In this document: one piece after another, positions 33,718 through 44,100 of the stretch
How the letters are laid out: each line of letters opens with the position of its first letter
Position numbering within the stretch: position 1 is the first letter of the stretch
Source of the DNA: Lentzea aerocolonigenes
GTDB lineage: Bacteria > Actinomycetota > Actinomycetes > Mycobacteriales > Pseudonocardiaceae
Assembly (NCBI RefSeq): GCF_000974445.1
Contig: NZ_BBOJ01000008.1
Coordinates: 1 to 64,000, forward strand
DNA length: 64,000 nucleotides
Reading direction: 5' to 3'
Translations under genes and position numbers: made by a program
The notes under the pieces: model-generated
The model's input: only the letters and a program-made list of their open reading frames with translations
Told to the model about the DNA's origin: nothing
Database searches by the model: none

Positions 33718-36700
33718 CTAGTCCTCGTCTGCTCGGAGGCTGTGGCCGTCCCACGTGAAGCGGACCGTCGTCACGGCGTCGTCGCCGTCGGTGCCGGTCG
33801 TGAGCTGGTGGATCGCGATGCCGGTCAGCTCCCGGTAGTCGCACCACTCGTGGTCCGACGTGAGCACCAGGTCCAGGTCGAAGTTGACCAGCAGCTCCAG
33901 CAGCTGGCCGCGGTTGGTGGCGTCGACGCCGACGAACACCTCGTCCAGCAGGATCAGGCGCGGTGAGTTCGGTGTGGCGTGGTAGTGAGCGGCTGCCGCG
34001 GCGAACAGCGGCAGGTGCAGCACGATGGCCTTCTCACCACCGGACAACGCGCCGTGGACGCGTTTGGTCACCGGGACCCAGCCTTCGCCGCGATCCACCT
34101 TCACAACGAACTGGTGCCACGTCGTGTAGTCCAGGACCTGGGCGAGTTGTTGTTCCCAGCCCGTTGCGGTGTCGTGCGCGCGTGCCTCCTCTACGCGCTC
34201 GCGGAAGAACTGGTGCAGCAACGCGCGTTCTTCGGCGTCGAGGTCCGAGCGCAGCAGGAGATCACGGGCCTCGCGGGTGCCTGGTGGAAGTTGCGGATCC
34301 ACCTGCCAGACGAGCTGCACGCGGATGCCTGAGGCGGTTTGGACGCGTTCCAGGTGCTGGTTCATGGTTTCGACGAGCTCGGAGGCGCCCTGGATCCGTT
34401 GGGCGATGTGCCTTCTGGTGTCGCCGGTGAGCGTCTGGTCGAAGAGATCGCGTTCGCCGTCGGTGATGTGTGTGCGCGTGCGTTCGCGTTCGGCCTGCAA
34501 CGCTTGAAGCAGCGCGGTGGCGCCCATGCGCGCGCCGTCGACGCTTGCGCTCAGCACGGTGACGTCGTCGTCGGGGTCGAGTGACAGGTCGATGCGGCCG
34601 GCCAGCTGTTGCTGGGCCTGGTGCACCGCCATGCCGAGGCGGGACTCGGCGTCACGGATCAGCTGTGCGTCGACCGGCCCCTCCGGCACGTCACCCGCGT
34701 CGGTGGGCAGGTGGCCGCTGGTGAGGTGGCGATAGCGCGCTTCGGCCGCGTCACGGACGACGGTGGCTTCCGCCGCACGTGCGGTGTCTGTCTTGCGCTT
34801 CTCCTCCAACGTGCCGAGTGTGCGCGCCAGACCAGTTTGCTTGTACTGCAGCGTTTCGCGTTCCTCGGCCAGGGCGAGTGCCTTGGTTCGCAACGAGATC
34901 AGCTGCTGGTCCAGCGCGTGGAACTCGGAGCCCGCAGACCGTTCGACGGTCTCCAGCGTGATGGCGAGGTCGGCGGCTTCCTGCTGACGAGCGGCGGCGG
35001 TCTCCTCGGCCTCGTCGGCGAGCGAACCGCTCAGTGCGGCGCGGCTCAGGGCGTCGTGAGAGATCGCTTCTGCCGTGAACGCGTCATGGCGGTCATCCAG
35101 CCAACGGTGACCCGCGTTGTGGAACGCCGACACCGCCTCCGTGTCCGGCACATCGGTGTCGATGGCGCGGAGGGTCTCGGCCACGGCGGCCTCGGTCTCC
35201 GCCACCCGCCGGGTCGCGGCGGCCACGGCGTCCTTCCGCGCCGCACACCGCAACTGGGCCTTCGTGCGCTGGTCCTCGGCGATCTCGATCGGGTCCGTCG
35301 ACGGTTGCCGGGAGAGCTCGCCCGCCAGGGTCGCGCGGCGCACGGCGATCAGGTTCAGCGCGGCGTCCACCCCGGACAGGTCGGTCGCCAGCTGCTCGAT
35401 CAGGCCGGTGAGCTCGGCGATGCGGCCCGCTCGTGCGCGTTTGCGGGAGTCCGCGCCGATGTAGGCGGGGGCGGGCTTGGTCCAGCGGCCGTGGGCGATG
35501 GCGAGGCGCCACGTCCCGTCCGCGCCGATGGCGGCGGTGTGGCCGGTGGCCGTCTCGCCGAACGCGATGCCCTGGAGGATGCGATGACAGCGGTCGTCGT
35601 CGGTGACGAGCACTTCCAGCAGCGTGCGACCGGGAGCGGGCGAAGCGAGCAGTGGTTCCGCGAAACGGTCGTGATCGGAGAGGCCGAACGAGGTGCCCGG
35701 CGTGAACCAGGCGTCGAGCAGGCCCGACGCCTCCAAAGCGGCCTCGACTGCGGCGCACACGGCCGGTGGCGTGCCAGGCCGGAAGTCGACCAAACGCCAC
35801 AAAGGGGCGCCCCCGGCAGAAGAACGGTATTCGCCGTTGCGCGTGTACGGCGCGGGCGGCGGCACGTCGACCTGATTGGCGAGCTTCTCGCGGATGGCGT
35901 TGTACTGCGCGAGTTGGCCGTTCAACGCCGTGCGCGTCTCGTGCAGTCGTGCCTCGATGCGGCTGAATTCCTCACGGGCGAGGGCGCCGGCTTCCGCTAC
36001 CTCGTCGTGTTCGGAGACCCGCAGCTCGGAACAGCCGTGTGTCCACGTTTCGAAGTCCGCACCGAACTTCGCAAACGCTTGCTCGAACGCCTGCTGCGCC
36101 ACGGCTTCCGCTTCCGTGGCCAGTTCGAGCTCTTCACGAGTCTCTTCCAGCCGTTGGCGTGCAGCATCCCGTGCGTCGACCGCTCTCTCGTGCGCGGCAA
36201 CGGCACGCTGGACCGAACTGATCTCTGCGGTGCGTGCGTCCACGGCGGCCGTGAGCAGCTGACGGCCCGCACGTGCGTCGGCGTCCGCGTCGATCTCGTC
36301 GAACACCGACGGCATACCGGCTCGTTCGGCAGCCTCTCGGGCCTCCGCGGCCGAACGCCGCAATTCGTCGGCGCGACCAGCGGCGTCTGCCTTGGCCTGC
36401 TCGGCCTGTTCGTCCTCGGCAACGGCCCGAGCACGGAGCTTCGCCGCGTGCGCGGCCGCCTCCGACGCGCGGAGGTTCGCGGAAGAAAGCTGCTGTCGCA
36501 ACAGGTCGAGCTGCTTGCCCTCCTGGTAGGCGGGCAGGTCGGAGATGCCGGCGATCTCGGCGTCGACCGCGCTCGCCTCGCGTCCCAGCGCCGTGAGCTG
36601 CTCGAACGCTTCGTCGGTCAGCGCGATCTGCCGCTGGTAACGGCGCTCGCTCATCCGTGCGGCCCGCGTCAGGTCTTCGAGCTGCTCAGAAGAAGACGAC

Positions 36701-37500
36701 AACGCATGGGCAGCCGCACCGAGAACGCGCTGCGCATAGGTGCGTTGGACGTCCGCGAGCCGTTCGGCGGTGGCGATGTCCTCGTCGAGCCGCCGCAGCT
36801 CCTCCCGCTGGTGGTCGAGCCGTTCGAACCCTTCGGCGATCTCGGTGAGATCGGACTGGTCCAGCGGCGGAAGCGCCTTGGACAGCAACGAGGACAGCAT
36901 GCCCGGGTCGAGCCGTTCGGACAGCTTCGGCGTGCGCAGCTGCAGCAACGCCGTGATGAGCGAGTCGTACCGTTGCTCGCTCACGCCGGGGAACAAAGTC
37001 GTCCGCACCGTGTGGCGGTAATCCGCCGGTGAGGCGTGCACGACGCCGTGTTCACCAATCGCCGCAACGAGATCGTCCTTGGTCAACGGCCGACCGGCTT
37101 CGTTCACCAGCGCCAGGTCGCCCACCCGCAACGACGTGGTGAAGTACGTCGCGGTGACGTTGGAGGTGTTCGTGGTCGCCTGCAGCCGGGCACCGCAGGT
37201 GAACCACTCCTCGCCGTGCTGGAACTCCAGCCAGAGGTAACCGACGCGCGTGCTGCCCTGGTTGCCCTCGCCCATGAGGTTCCAGTGCATGGTGCGGTCC
37301 GCGCTGCCGAACGTCGACAGCCGGTGCGGGCGCAGGTTCGCGTCGAAGAGGTACGGCAGCAGCAGCTCGAGCGCTTTCGACTTGCCCGTGCCGTTGGGAC
37401 CTCTGAGCAGCAGTCTGCCCTGGTAGAACGAGAAGATCTCGTCGTAGTAGCGCCAGACGTTGATGATCCCGGCGCGACTCGGTTGCCAGCGGTCAGTCAT
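33718..37500 (-). CDS. jetC: Wadjet JetC1: SMC/MukB-like ATPase (TIGR02680 family)
   Basis: A 1,260-residue SMC-like ATPase, the motor of a Wadjet type II-like condensin. An N-terminal RWQPSRAGIINVWRYYDEIF leads into Walker A GPNGTGKS (34-41). Long coiled-coil arms flank a central hinge-like domain (GGAPLWRLVDFRPGTPPAV..., near 600-760). The C-terminal head has LSGGE (1152-1156) and Walker B LILLDE (1182-1187) followed by VFVGVD. It should assemble with JetA1 and JetB1, extrude DNA loops and recognise small circles. ATG 37500 overlaps the jetB1 stop by 8 nt. It is last in the seven-gene operon and ends against the exonuclease cassette. Confidence 0.93.
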   Translation of the reverse strand: MTDRWQPSRAGIINVWRYYDEIFSFYQGRLLLRGPNGTGKSKALELLLPYLFDANLRPHRLSTFGSADRTMHWNLMGEGNQGSTRVGYLWLEFQHGEEWFTCGARLQATTNTSNVTATYFTTSLRVGDLALVNEAGRPLTKDDLVAAIGEHGVVHASPADYRHTVRTTLFPGVSEQRYDSLITALLQLRTPKLSERLDPGMLSSLLSKALPPLDQSDLTEIAEGFERLDHQREELRRLDEDIATAERLADVQRTYAQRVLGAAAHALSSSSEQLEDLTRAARMSERRYQRQIALTDEAFEQLTALGREASAVDAEIAGISDLPAYQEGKQLDLLRQQLSSANLRASEAAAHAAKLRARAVAEDEQAEQAKADAAGRADELRRSAAEAREAAERAGMPSVFDEIDADADARAGRQLLTAAVDARTAEISSVQRAVAAHERAVDARDAARQRLEETREELELATEAEAVAQQAFEQAFAKFGADFETWTHGCSELRVSEHDEVAEAGALAREEFSRIEARLHETRTALNGQLAQYNAIREKLANQVDVPPPAPYTRNGEYRSSAGGAPLWRLVDFRPGTPPAVCAAVEAALEASGLLDAWFTPGTSFGLSDHDRFAEPLLASPAPGRTLLEVLVTDDDRCHRILQGIAFGETATGHTAAIGADGTWRLAIAHGRWTKPAPAYIGADSRKRARAGRIAELTGLIEQLATDLSGVDAALNLIAVRRATLAGELSRQPSTDPIEIAEDQRTKAQLRCAARKDAVAAATRRVAETEAAVAETLRAIDTDVPDTEAVSAFHNAGHRWLDDRHDAFTAEAISHDALSRAALSGSLADEAEETAAARQQEAADLAITLETVERSAGSEFHALDQQLISLRTKALALAEERETLQYKQTGLARTLGTLEEKRKTDTARAAEATVVRDAAEARYRHLTSGHLPTDAGDVPEGPVDAQLIRDAESRLGMAVHQAQQQLAGRIDLSLDPDDDVTVLSASVDGARMGATALLQALQAERERTRTHITDGERDLFDQTLTGDTRRHIAQRIQGASELVETMNQHLERVQTASGIRVQLVWQVDPQLPPGTREARDLLLRSDLDAEERALLHQFFRERVEEARAHDTATGWEQQLAQVLDYTTWHQFVVKVDRGEGWVPVTKRVHGALSGGEKAIVLHLPLFAAAAAHYHATPNSPRLILLDEVFVGVDATNRGQLLELLVNFDLDLVLTSDHEWCDYRELTGIAIHQLTTGTDGDDAVTTVRFTWDGHSLRADED

Positions 37501-38569
37501 GCAGCTCCTCCACCGCGTACCTGGCCGCCGCGGGCAGCCTGCGAACGGTGCCGTTCTCCGTGCGCGCGAGCCCGAACGCCTCCAGCAGCGCGAGCCCTTC
37601 CGCCGCGAGCCTGCCCGCACCACCGTCAGACTGGTAGGCGGTGGCCCAGTTGCGGAACTTCGTGAGCAGCTCGCGTGCTTCTTCGACGAGATCCTCGAAC
37701 CGTGCGGGACCTTGTGCCAACCGGTCGAGCAACAACAACGCAGCGACCTTCGCGTTGCTGTCGTCGTCCGGAAATCTTGTGTCCGTGGCGATCGCGTCAG
37801 GATCCACCACGAGAAACCCCTCGGCGCGTTCCTCCAGTGTGCAGCCGGCGAGCCCGATGCCGGTCTGCACGACCTTCCGGCCGGTGGGAGACGTCAGGAA
37901 CGCGAGCTGACTCGCGGTGAGCTCGTCCCGGTACACCACGGGATCGTCGATCAGCCGGCGCATGGTGGAGTGCCGTTGCCACAGGCTGCGGTGCGCGCTC
38001 TCGTACCGGGTCTCGCGAGTGAGGTCCTCGATGCTGTCCACTGTGGAGGGCGGTACCGGCGCGGCCAGCAGCCGGGTGATGAGCGACGGGTCGGCACGCA
38101 GGTGTTCGCCGCCTTCGATGACACCGTTCTCCTCGAGGAAGGTCAGCACGTCGGCCAGCGCCGTCCTGTCGCTGCGCCGGTCGAGGTCGAACGACGGGAG
38201 CCCGTCCGCGGCGGCGGCTTGCTTGATGCGCGTGGTCAGCACGTCAACGGTCATCGTCGGAGACGCCAGCAACTCGGCACACACGAGACACAACAACACG
38301 TACCGCCGCCTGTCGAACAGCGGTCGTGTGCAGTCCGGCCGTTGCGTCGTCTTGAAGAGACGCGCGTATCCAGCGCGTGGCTCCACATGCACACGCCAGC
38401 CACAGTAGTAGTCGAACCACTTCATGATCGGTTCGCGACGCCTTCTGATGAGATCGAAACCGTCGTAGTCGTACACAGCGGAGACCAACGGCCGTGCGAG
38501 CAACAACCGCACACCGCGCGCCACCTCCTCGCTCTCCAACCGTGCGAGCTGGTTTCCGGTTCGGCTCAT
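37493..38569 (-). CDS. jetB: Wadjet JetB1: MukE-like kite subunit (DUF2398/TIGR02678)
   Basis: A 358-residue protein of the DUF2398 family, the kite (MukE-like) subunit in type II Wadjet. Recognised by VARGVRLLLARPLVSAVYDYDGFDLI, GYARLFKTTQRPDCTRPLFDRRRYVLLCL, DRTALADVLTFLEENGVIE, and MRRLIDDPVVYRDELTASQLAFL, which line up with the same blocks of JetB2 (for example LTRQLLDEPVLYYDELSEDELAYL). It is composed of winged-helix-like units. The ATG at 38569 overlaps the jetA1 stop (ATGA). Sequence similarity to JetB2 is only moderate, so the copies are old. Confidence 0.9.
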   Translation of the reverse strand: MSRTGNQLARLESEEVARGVRLLLARPLVSAVYDYDGFDLIRRRREPIMKWFDYYCGWRVHVEPRAGYARLFKTTQRPDCTRPLFDRRRYVLLCLVCAELLASPTMTVDVLTTRIKQAAAADGLPSFDLDRRSDRTALADVLTFLEENGVIEGGEHLRADPSLITRLLAAPVPPSTVDSIEDLTRETRYESAHRSLWQRHSTMRRLIDDPVVYRDELTASQLAFLTSPTGRKVVQTGIGLAGCTLEERAEGFLVVDPDAIATDTRFPDDDSNAKVAALLLLDRLAQGPARFEDLVEEARELLTKFRNWATAYQSDGGAGRLAAEGLALLEAFGLARTENGTVRRLPAAARYAVEELHD

Positions 38570-39966
38570 CGGCTCTGCACGTCGATCACGTAGTCGGGCC
38601 CGCTCAACGTGCCCTTCTGGGTGGTGATGGTCGCCCAGCCGCGGGCGTTGCGGAGGTTGATCTGCATCCGCCCGTCGCTCGTGCCGGCCGTGCGCGTGCC
38701 GGTGCTGTCCGGGTCGCTGCCGAGAGCCCGTCCGACCAGGTCGATCAGCCGGTGGAACGTGTCGTGGTCGAGGTTGGTCAGCGTGGAGATCCGGATCGGC
38801 CCGTCGGTCTGGATCTGCCGCCACGCGTGTTCGAGCTCCGCACGTTCCTTCTCGGCCTGCACGCGGCGGTTGCGGCGCACCTCGTCGACGTTGCGGACCT
38901 TGCCGGTGCTGCCGATGTGGTCCTGCTTGCCGGTCGTGCGCAGCTGCGGCGACACGGCCACCGGTGGCGTGTTGTGCCAGGGCTCAGCGCTCGGGATCAG
39001 CTCCCCGTCGGCGTGCGCGATGTGAGCGTGCCGCGCGGGCCACAACCCGAACGCCGCGTTGAACAGCTCGTGCGCCTCGTCCTCGGACTCGGTCCTGGCG
39101 AACCACTTGGCCAGCGCCCTGAAGTCAGCGGCGGTGTTGGTCGGTCTCTTGCGCTGCTCACTGATCCGGTCGAGTACACGCAGCAGCTGCACAATCGCCC
39201 TCCGCGCAACGTCCTGCAGTTCGTCGACGTTGTGAAACCACGCCTTGAGGCCGTCCCACGCCCGTGCGCGCTCATCGAGCCAATGCTCGCCCTGGTAGAG
39301 ATCAGCACCGTTGCGCGCGCGTTCATGCAACTTGACGACGTCGATGTCGCTGATCTTCGCGCGCACGTGCTGCTTGCGCGCGTCGAGGTCCGCAACGAAG
39401 TCCCGCAGGTAGGTGACCGTGGTGCGCTTGACGTCCTGAAACGTTGCCAGGTCGGTCTGCTCGTCCCTGAGCAGCCGCTGCAGGTCCGCGTTGAACCGCG
39501 TGGTGTTGGTCCTGAGGGCGCCGAAGTGCGCTTCGAGCTCCATCAGGGCGGTGAACGCCCGCCGGTCGTCCGTAGTCTCCGCGAGCTCGTCGAGCCGGTC
39601 CGAGATAGCGTCGAGCACCGAGGTCTGCAAAGACCCGCTGCTGGTCAGCGTACTCAGCGCGTGCTCAACCCCTGCGAAAGCCGCCTCGCCGAGCTTGGTG
39701 AGCCCGTACCGCTGCTGAGCCGAGTCGAGCAACCCCCACTGACGCAGAGCAGTGAGCGACGCGGTCAGCTCATCGTCCGTCACCTGCTCGGACCAACCAA
39801 CGTGCCTCAATCGTTGCTGCACGTCGTCGGCGGTGAGAACGGTCTCCAGACGCCCGTTCGCCACCCCGAACACGCGCAGGACCGCTGTGTGCAGCTCCGC
39901 GTGGTCGGTCGTGGTGAAGCGGAACAGGTCCGCCGGCACCCGTGAAAACGTCGTCACCTGTGTCAC
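38566..39966 (-). CDS. jetA: Wadjet JetA1: MukF-like kleisin subunit (DUF2397/TIGR02677)
   Basis: A 466-residue DUF2397 protein, the kleisin that bridges the JetC heads. Start GTG 39966 (VTQVTTFSRVPADLFRF) is preferred because GAAGGAAG lies upstream; GTG 39987 is the alternative. Conserved blocks are DELTASLTALRQWGLL, HFGALRTNTTRFNADLQRLL, FRALAKWFARTESEDEAHELFNAAFGLWPARH and the C-terminal ISTLTNLDHDTFHRLIDLVG, all matched in JetA2. A 26-nt gap separates it from jetD, the only non-overlapping junction in the operon, which marks the join between the two modules. Confidence 0.9.
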   Translation of the reverse strand: MTQVTTFSRVPADLFRFTTTDHAELHTAVLRVFGVANGRLETVLTADDVQQRLRHVGWSEQVTDDELTASLTALRQWGLLDSAQQRYGLTKLGEAAFAGVEHALSTLTSSGSLQTSVLDAISDRLDELAETTDDRRAFTALMELEAHFGALRTNTTRFNADLQRLLRDEQTDLATFQDVKRTTVTYLRDFVADLDARKQHVRAKISDIDVVKLHERARNGADLYQGEHWLDERARAWDGLKAWFHNVDELQDVARRAIVQLLRVLDRISEQRKRPTNTAADFRALAKWFARTESEDEAHELFNAAFGLWPARHAHIAHADGELIPSAEPWHNTPPVAVSPQLRTTGKQDHIGSTGKVRNVDEVRRNRRVQAEKERAELEHAWRQIQTDGPIRISTLTNLDHDTFHRLIDLVGRALGSDPDSTGTRTAGTSDGRMQINLRNARGWATITTQKGTLSGPDYVIDVQSR

Positions 39967-39992
39967 CGTACTTCCTTCGGGTGACACGGCCG

Positions 39993-41159
39993 TCAGGGCG
40001 ACAGGTCGTCCAGAAGATCGTCCAGCACCAGTTCCTCCTCGACGCGACGTCCTGCCTGGCTCATGGCCGGTGCCAGCGCCGGATCCCAGAGGGCTTCGAC
40101 CGGCGTCCCGGTGAGCGGGCGCCCGACGTCACCCGCGGCGAGGTAGGACGCGGTGTCGAAGCGCCACGCGGTGAAGGGCACACGGCCGTGCAGCACGTTC
40201 GCGATGCGAAGGCCGCCCCAGTCGAAGTCGCCGTGGTAGTGCAACGTGCCGTGCGCGGAGACGATCAGACGGAGCAGATGCATCACGGCGGCGCCGGGCT
40301 GGCCGCTCGTGCAGACCAACGGCGGGCAGGAGGGCCCCAGGTGGTCCGCTGCCGCCGCCACGACGACGGGGTTCTCGCAGACGAACACGTCCAGCGGAGC
40401 CAGACGCGGGGGATCACGGACGAGCTGGCGCAGCGTGAGATGCACTGGTTGGCCGATCCACGCCTCCAGACCTCGGTGCCCGGTGAGGCCCAGGGTGAGG
40501 ACCGTGGTGGACAGTTCGTCCCGCATCAGGCCGACCGATGCCCACACCTCGCGCCGCCATTCCGCGCCGCTGCCGTCCGGCAGGCCGGAGAGGACACGGG
40601 CAGCACGCAGCGCCAGTGTCGCCAATGGCCGGTCATCGTCCAGGGCGTGGGCGTCACCTGTCGTGCGTGCCGCGAACCTGCCGATGGGCTCGCCCTGCGA
40701 CGGCAGGTGCCGCAACACGACGTGCAGCGTGGTCAGCAGCTCCGCGGCGAGCTGTGGGGCCGGTGCGAGGCGTTTGACGAGGCCGCCGGCTCGCAACGAC
40801 AGCGCCCACTCGGTGAGGCGCGGATCTGTCAGTTGTGCGAACGCCTTGTCCCACATCGCCTCCAGGTCGACGGCGTCCGGAAGCGGGCCGGTCAGTTCGA
40901 GCACCGCCGACGCCAGACCGTCCGGGTGCGCACCGGATCGGCGCAGCAGGTCGTCGACCGCCGGCAACGACACGCTCAACGCCCGGCCTGGGCGTGGGGC
41001 ACGACCGAGCAGGCGGTGCACGGCCTGGCGTTGAGCCTCCGTCGCGTTCGGCAGCGTCACGCTGATGTCGAGCGGCTCGTCCCGTTCGAGGCGTTTGCGC
41101 ACCCGAGCGACGAGCCAGGCCAGGTCCTCGCCACCGAGCAGGCGGTGCAGTCGCGTCAT
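39993..41159 (-). CDS. jetD: Wadjet JetD: Toprim nuclease (DUF3323-DUF2399/TIGR02679)
   Basis: A 388-residue TIGR02679 protein. The N-terminal DUF3323-like part (about 1-230) is helical; the C-terminal DUF2399 part is a Toprim domain with VFVCENPVVV (Glu262) and HYHGDFDWGGLRIA (Asp311, Asp313), the metal-binding acids of topoisomerase VI-like nucleases. In Wadjet, JetD cuts plasmid DNA trapped by the JetABC condensin. It starts ATG 41159 in an ATGA overlap with jetC2. It is the only JetD in the window, although two JetABC sets are present. Confidence 0.93.
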   Translation of the reverse strand: MTRLHRLLGGEDLAWLVARVRKRLERDEPLDISVTLPNATEAQRQAVHRLLGRAPRPGRALSVSLPAVDDLLRRSGAHPDGLASAVLELTGPLPDAVDLEAMWDKAFAQLTDPRLTEWALSLRAGGLVKRLAPAPQLAAELLTTLHVVLRHLPSQGEPIGRFAARTTGDAHALDDDRPLATLALRAARVLSGLPDGSGAEWRREVWASVGLMRDELSTTVLTLGLTGHRGLEAWIGQPVHLTLRQLVRDPPRLAPLDVFVCENPVVVAAAADHLGPSCPPLVCTSGQPGAAVMHLLRLIVSAHGTLHYHGDFDWGGLRIANVLHGRVPFTAWRFDTASYLAAGDVGRPLTGTPVEALWDPALAPAMSQAGRRVEEELVLDDLLDDLSP

Positions 41160-44100
41160 CCGGCGGCCACTCTGATGCGGCGGTGGCCGGTCCACTCCCA
41201 CGGGGTCACCAGCACGGCCGGGATGTCGTCCGTGCGGGACAGCTGGGCGATCGCGAGCCCCGGCACCTCGGGGTAGCAGCCCCACTCCCGTTCGCTCGTC
41301 ATCACGACGTCCAGGTCGAACGCCGCGAGCAGACCCATGCACTTCGCTCGTGAGTCGTCGTCGACACCCGCGAACGCCTCGTCCAGCGTCACCAGCCGCG
41401 GCGCGTGCGGATTGCCCGCGGAGGCGTAGTGCGAGGACGCCGCGGCGAACAGCGGGACGCTCGCCGTCAGCACGCGTTCACCACCGGAAGCCGGGCCGAT
41501 CGCGGTCCGCCACTGGCCGTTCTGGTGGCGCTGGATGACGAACCGGTGCCACTTGCGGTAGTCCAGCGCCTCCGTCAGGTGCTCCAGCCACGTGCCCGCC
41601 GCGTTGCGGGCCCGCACGTTCGCGATCTCGGCCTGCAGGAACTCGCCGACAGCCGACCGGTCCTCGTCCGACCAGGCGTCGGAGGTCTGGCGCAGCAGGC
41701 GTTCGCGGGCCGTGGCCAGTCCGGCCGGGCCGTCCTCGACCGGCAACCACCTCAGCCGCAGGCGCATGCCGGTGCTGGTCGGGCGGCCGTCCAGTTCGGC
41801 GTTCATCCGCGCCACCTGTTCGTCGGCGGCGGAGATCAGTTCCTGGAGGGTGCTGGCGACCTCGTTGACGAGGTGGTTCTCCAGGATCTCGCGCTCGCGT
41901 TCGTCGAGGATCCGGCTGCGGTCGGCCACCTCGACCCGCAACGCGTCGGTGAGCTCCGGTGTGCTCGTGGCGCGGCCCTGGAACAGGACGTCGACGACGA
42001 TGCCGTCGTCGAGCAACCTCGCTGTCGCCGAGTTCCCGTGCCGCGACAACGTGTCCATCAACGTCTTCAGCTCGTCGTTGACCTTGCGCTGGACGCGTTC
42101 CCACGTCTGGTCGTCGTCGGCCTGCTCGGCGAGCTCACGGTCGATCGTCCTGGCCAGCCGCACGGTCGGGTCCGGCGCCCACGACGTTGCGGGATCGGGA
42201 GTCGTCAGCCCGGGCAGTGCCACCGCGAGCAGCCCGGTCGTGGCGAACCGTCGCAGTGCCTCCGCCGCCTCGGCACGGTTCGCCGTCGCCTCGTCCAACT
42301 GCGCGCCGAGAGTGTCGAGCTGTCCCTCCGCCTTGCCCCGGCTCGTGAGTGCCTCGGTACGACGGCCGTCCGCGGCTTTGCGGTCGTCGCCGCACTGCCG
42401 CATCGCCTCCGCCACCTCGGCGAGCTGACGTTGCAGCTCTGCCACCGCGGAACCGACGGTGGCGGCCAGTGTCTCGTGGTGCTCGGCGGCGGCTTCACTC
42501 GCCACTGCCGCTTCCGCGGACTGCTCCTGCCGTGAGATGTGGTCCTCGGTCGCGGAGACGAGTTCGCCGCGAGCGCGCTCGTCGTCACGGATCGCGTCGC
42601 TGTGGCGGCGCCGGGCCGGCCAGAGAGCGGCGACGGCGACGCGGTACCGGGCCAGGGCCTCCGACACCGCTTCCAGCTCACCGCGAGTGGCGGGCAAGCC
42701 CACCTCGGCGGCTTCCTCCGCCAGACGGCGTTCCGTCGCACCGAAAGCGGTGTGGGTTTCGGCTCGCTTCTCTTCCGCGACGCGCCAGCGTTCGGCGAGG
42801 CGGTGTTGTTCGCCGTCGATCGCGTGCACCGCCGCGTGGGCCTTGCGCAACGCGGTGTCGTCCGGGCAGGCCGCGATCTCGGCGGCGAGGATCGCCCGCC
42901 GTTCGCGCACCGTGCGTTGCTCGGCCGCGATCGTGGCCAGTTCCTCCTGCACGGCAAGGAGTTCTGCACGCAACTCGGCAAGCCGGGCCAGCCGGGCGGC
43001 CTCGCGGGCACTGCGGCCGATGAACTCCGCCGCGGGCTTGCGCCACGCGCCCTCGAGCACTCCGATGCGGAACCGGCCGGTGAGATCGACCCAGTTCCTC
43101 CCGCCGCCGACACCGATGGTGGCGAGGATGGCGGACACCTGGTCGTCCGCTCGCAGCACCGACGTCAGGTTCGCCGGTTCGGCCTCGGCGGCGCGCAGGA
43201 AGACGTCCTCGGTGTCAGGCGAGATCAGTTCACCGTCCGGGGTCACCCAGGCGTCGAGCAGCCCCGCGCCCTCCAACGCGGCTTCGAGTCCCGCTCGCTC
43301 GTCGGCGGAGAGCTCGTCGCTGAAGTCGATCAGCTGCCACAGCGGAGCGCCTGGCCTGCCGTCACGGCGTGCGCGGCGCGTGTGGGGGACGGGTGGCAGG
43401 CTGTCCTCTCCCGCCTCCAGCTTGGTGATCTCCTCGCTCAGACCGGTCCCGCGAAGCCGTGCCGCGGCCTCACGCGTCCTCGTGCCGGCTTCGGCGTCCG
43501 CCAGTGCCGCGCTCGCGGCGTGCCCGGCGGCGTCCACGGGTGTCTTCACGGGGTTCGGTCCGTCGAGCGTCTCGACCCACAGCTCCAGTTCGGCGGGCAC
43601 TTCGGCACGCAGCTCGACCGTGCTCGCCAGATGCCGGTGAGCTGCGGCGACCAGCGCCCGGCCCTGTTCCTCGACGGCCTCGGCAGCCTCGGCGCGGCGC
43701 TGGGCCACGGCATCGGCTTCCGCCGCGAGCTCGTCCACCCGCTGTCTCGCCTGTTCGAGCTTCGCCTTCGCCTGCTCCACGGACGTGATGAGCCCGCCGA
43801 CGTGCCGGACCGCCCGGTGCTGGCGCTCGGCCGCGCGATCCGCTTCGGTGCGGTCGGTCAGCACCGCTTCGTCCAGCAGTGCCGCCTGAGCGGCCTCGGT
43901 CGCCGCCGCACGACAGCCTTCCAGCGCTTCCGCTGCTTCCTGGAGGCTCGCGGCCGCGTCACTCGCGAGTCTGGTGCGATAGCCGACGGTTTCGGCGGCC
44001 TTGGTGGCTTCGCCCGCCAGCCGACCGGCCTCACGCCGGAGCCGTTGCGCTTCCAGGGCAACCCGTTCCAGCTCTCGCGCGCTGCGCATCTCGGGGCTGG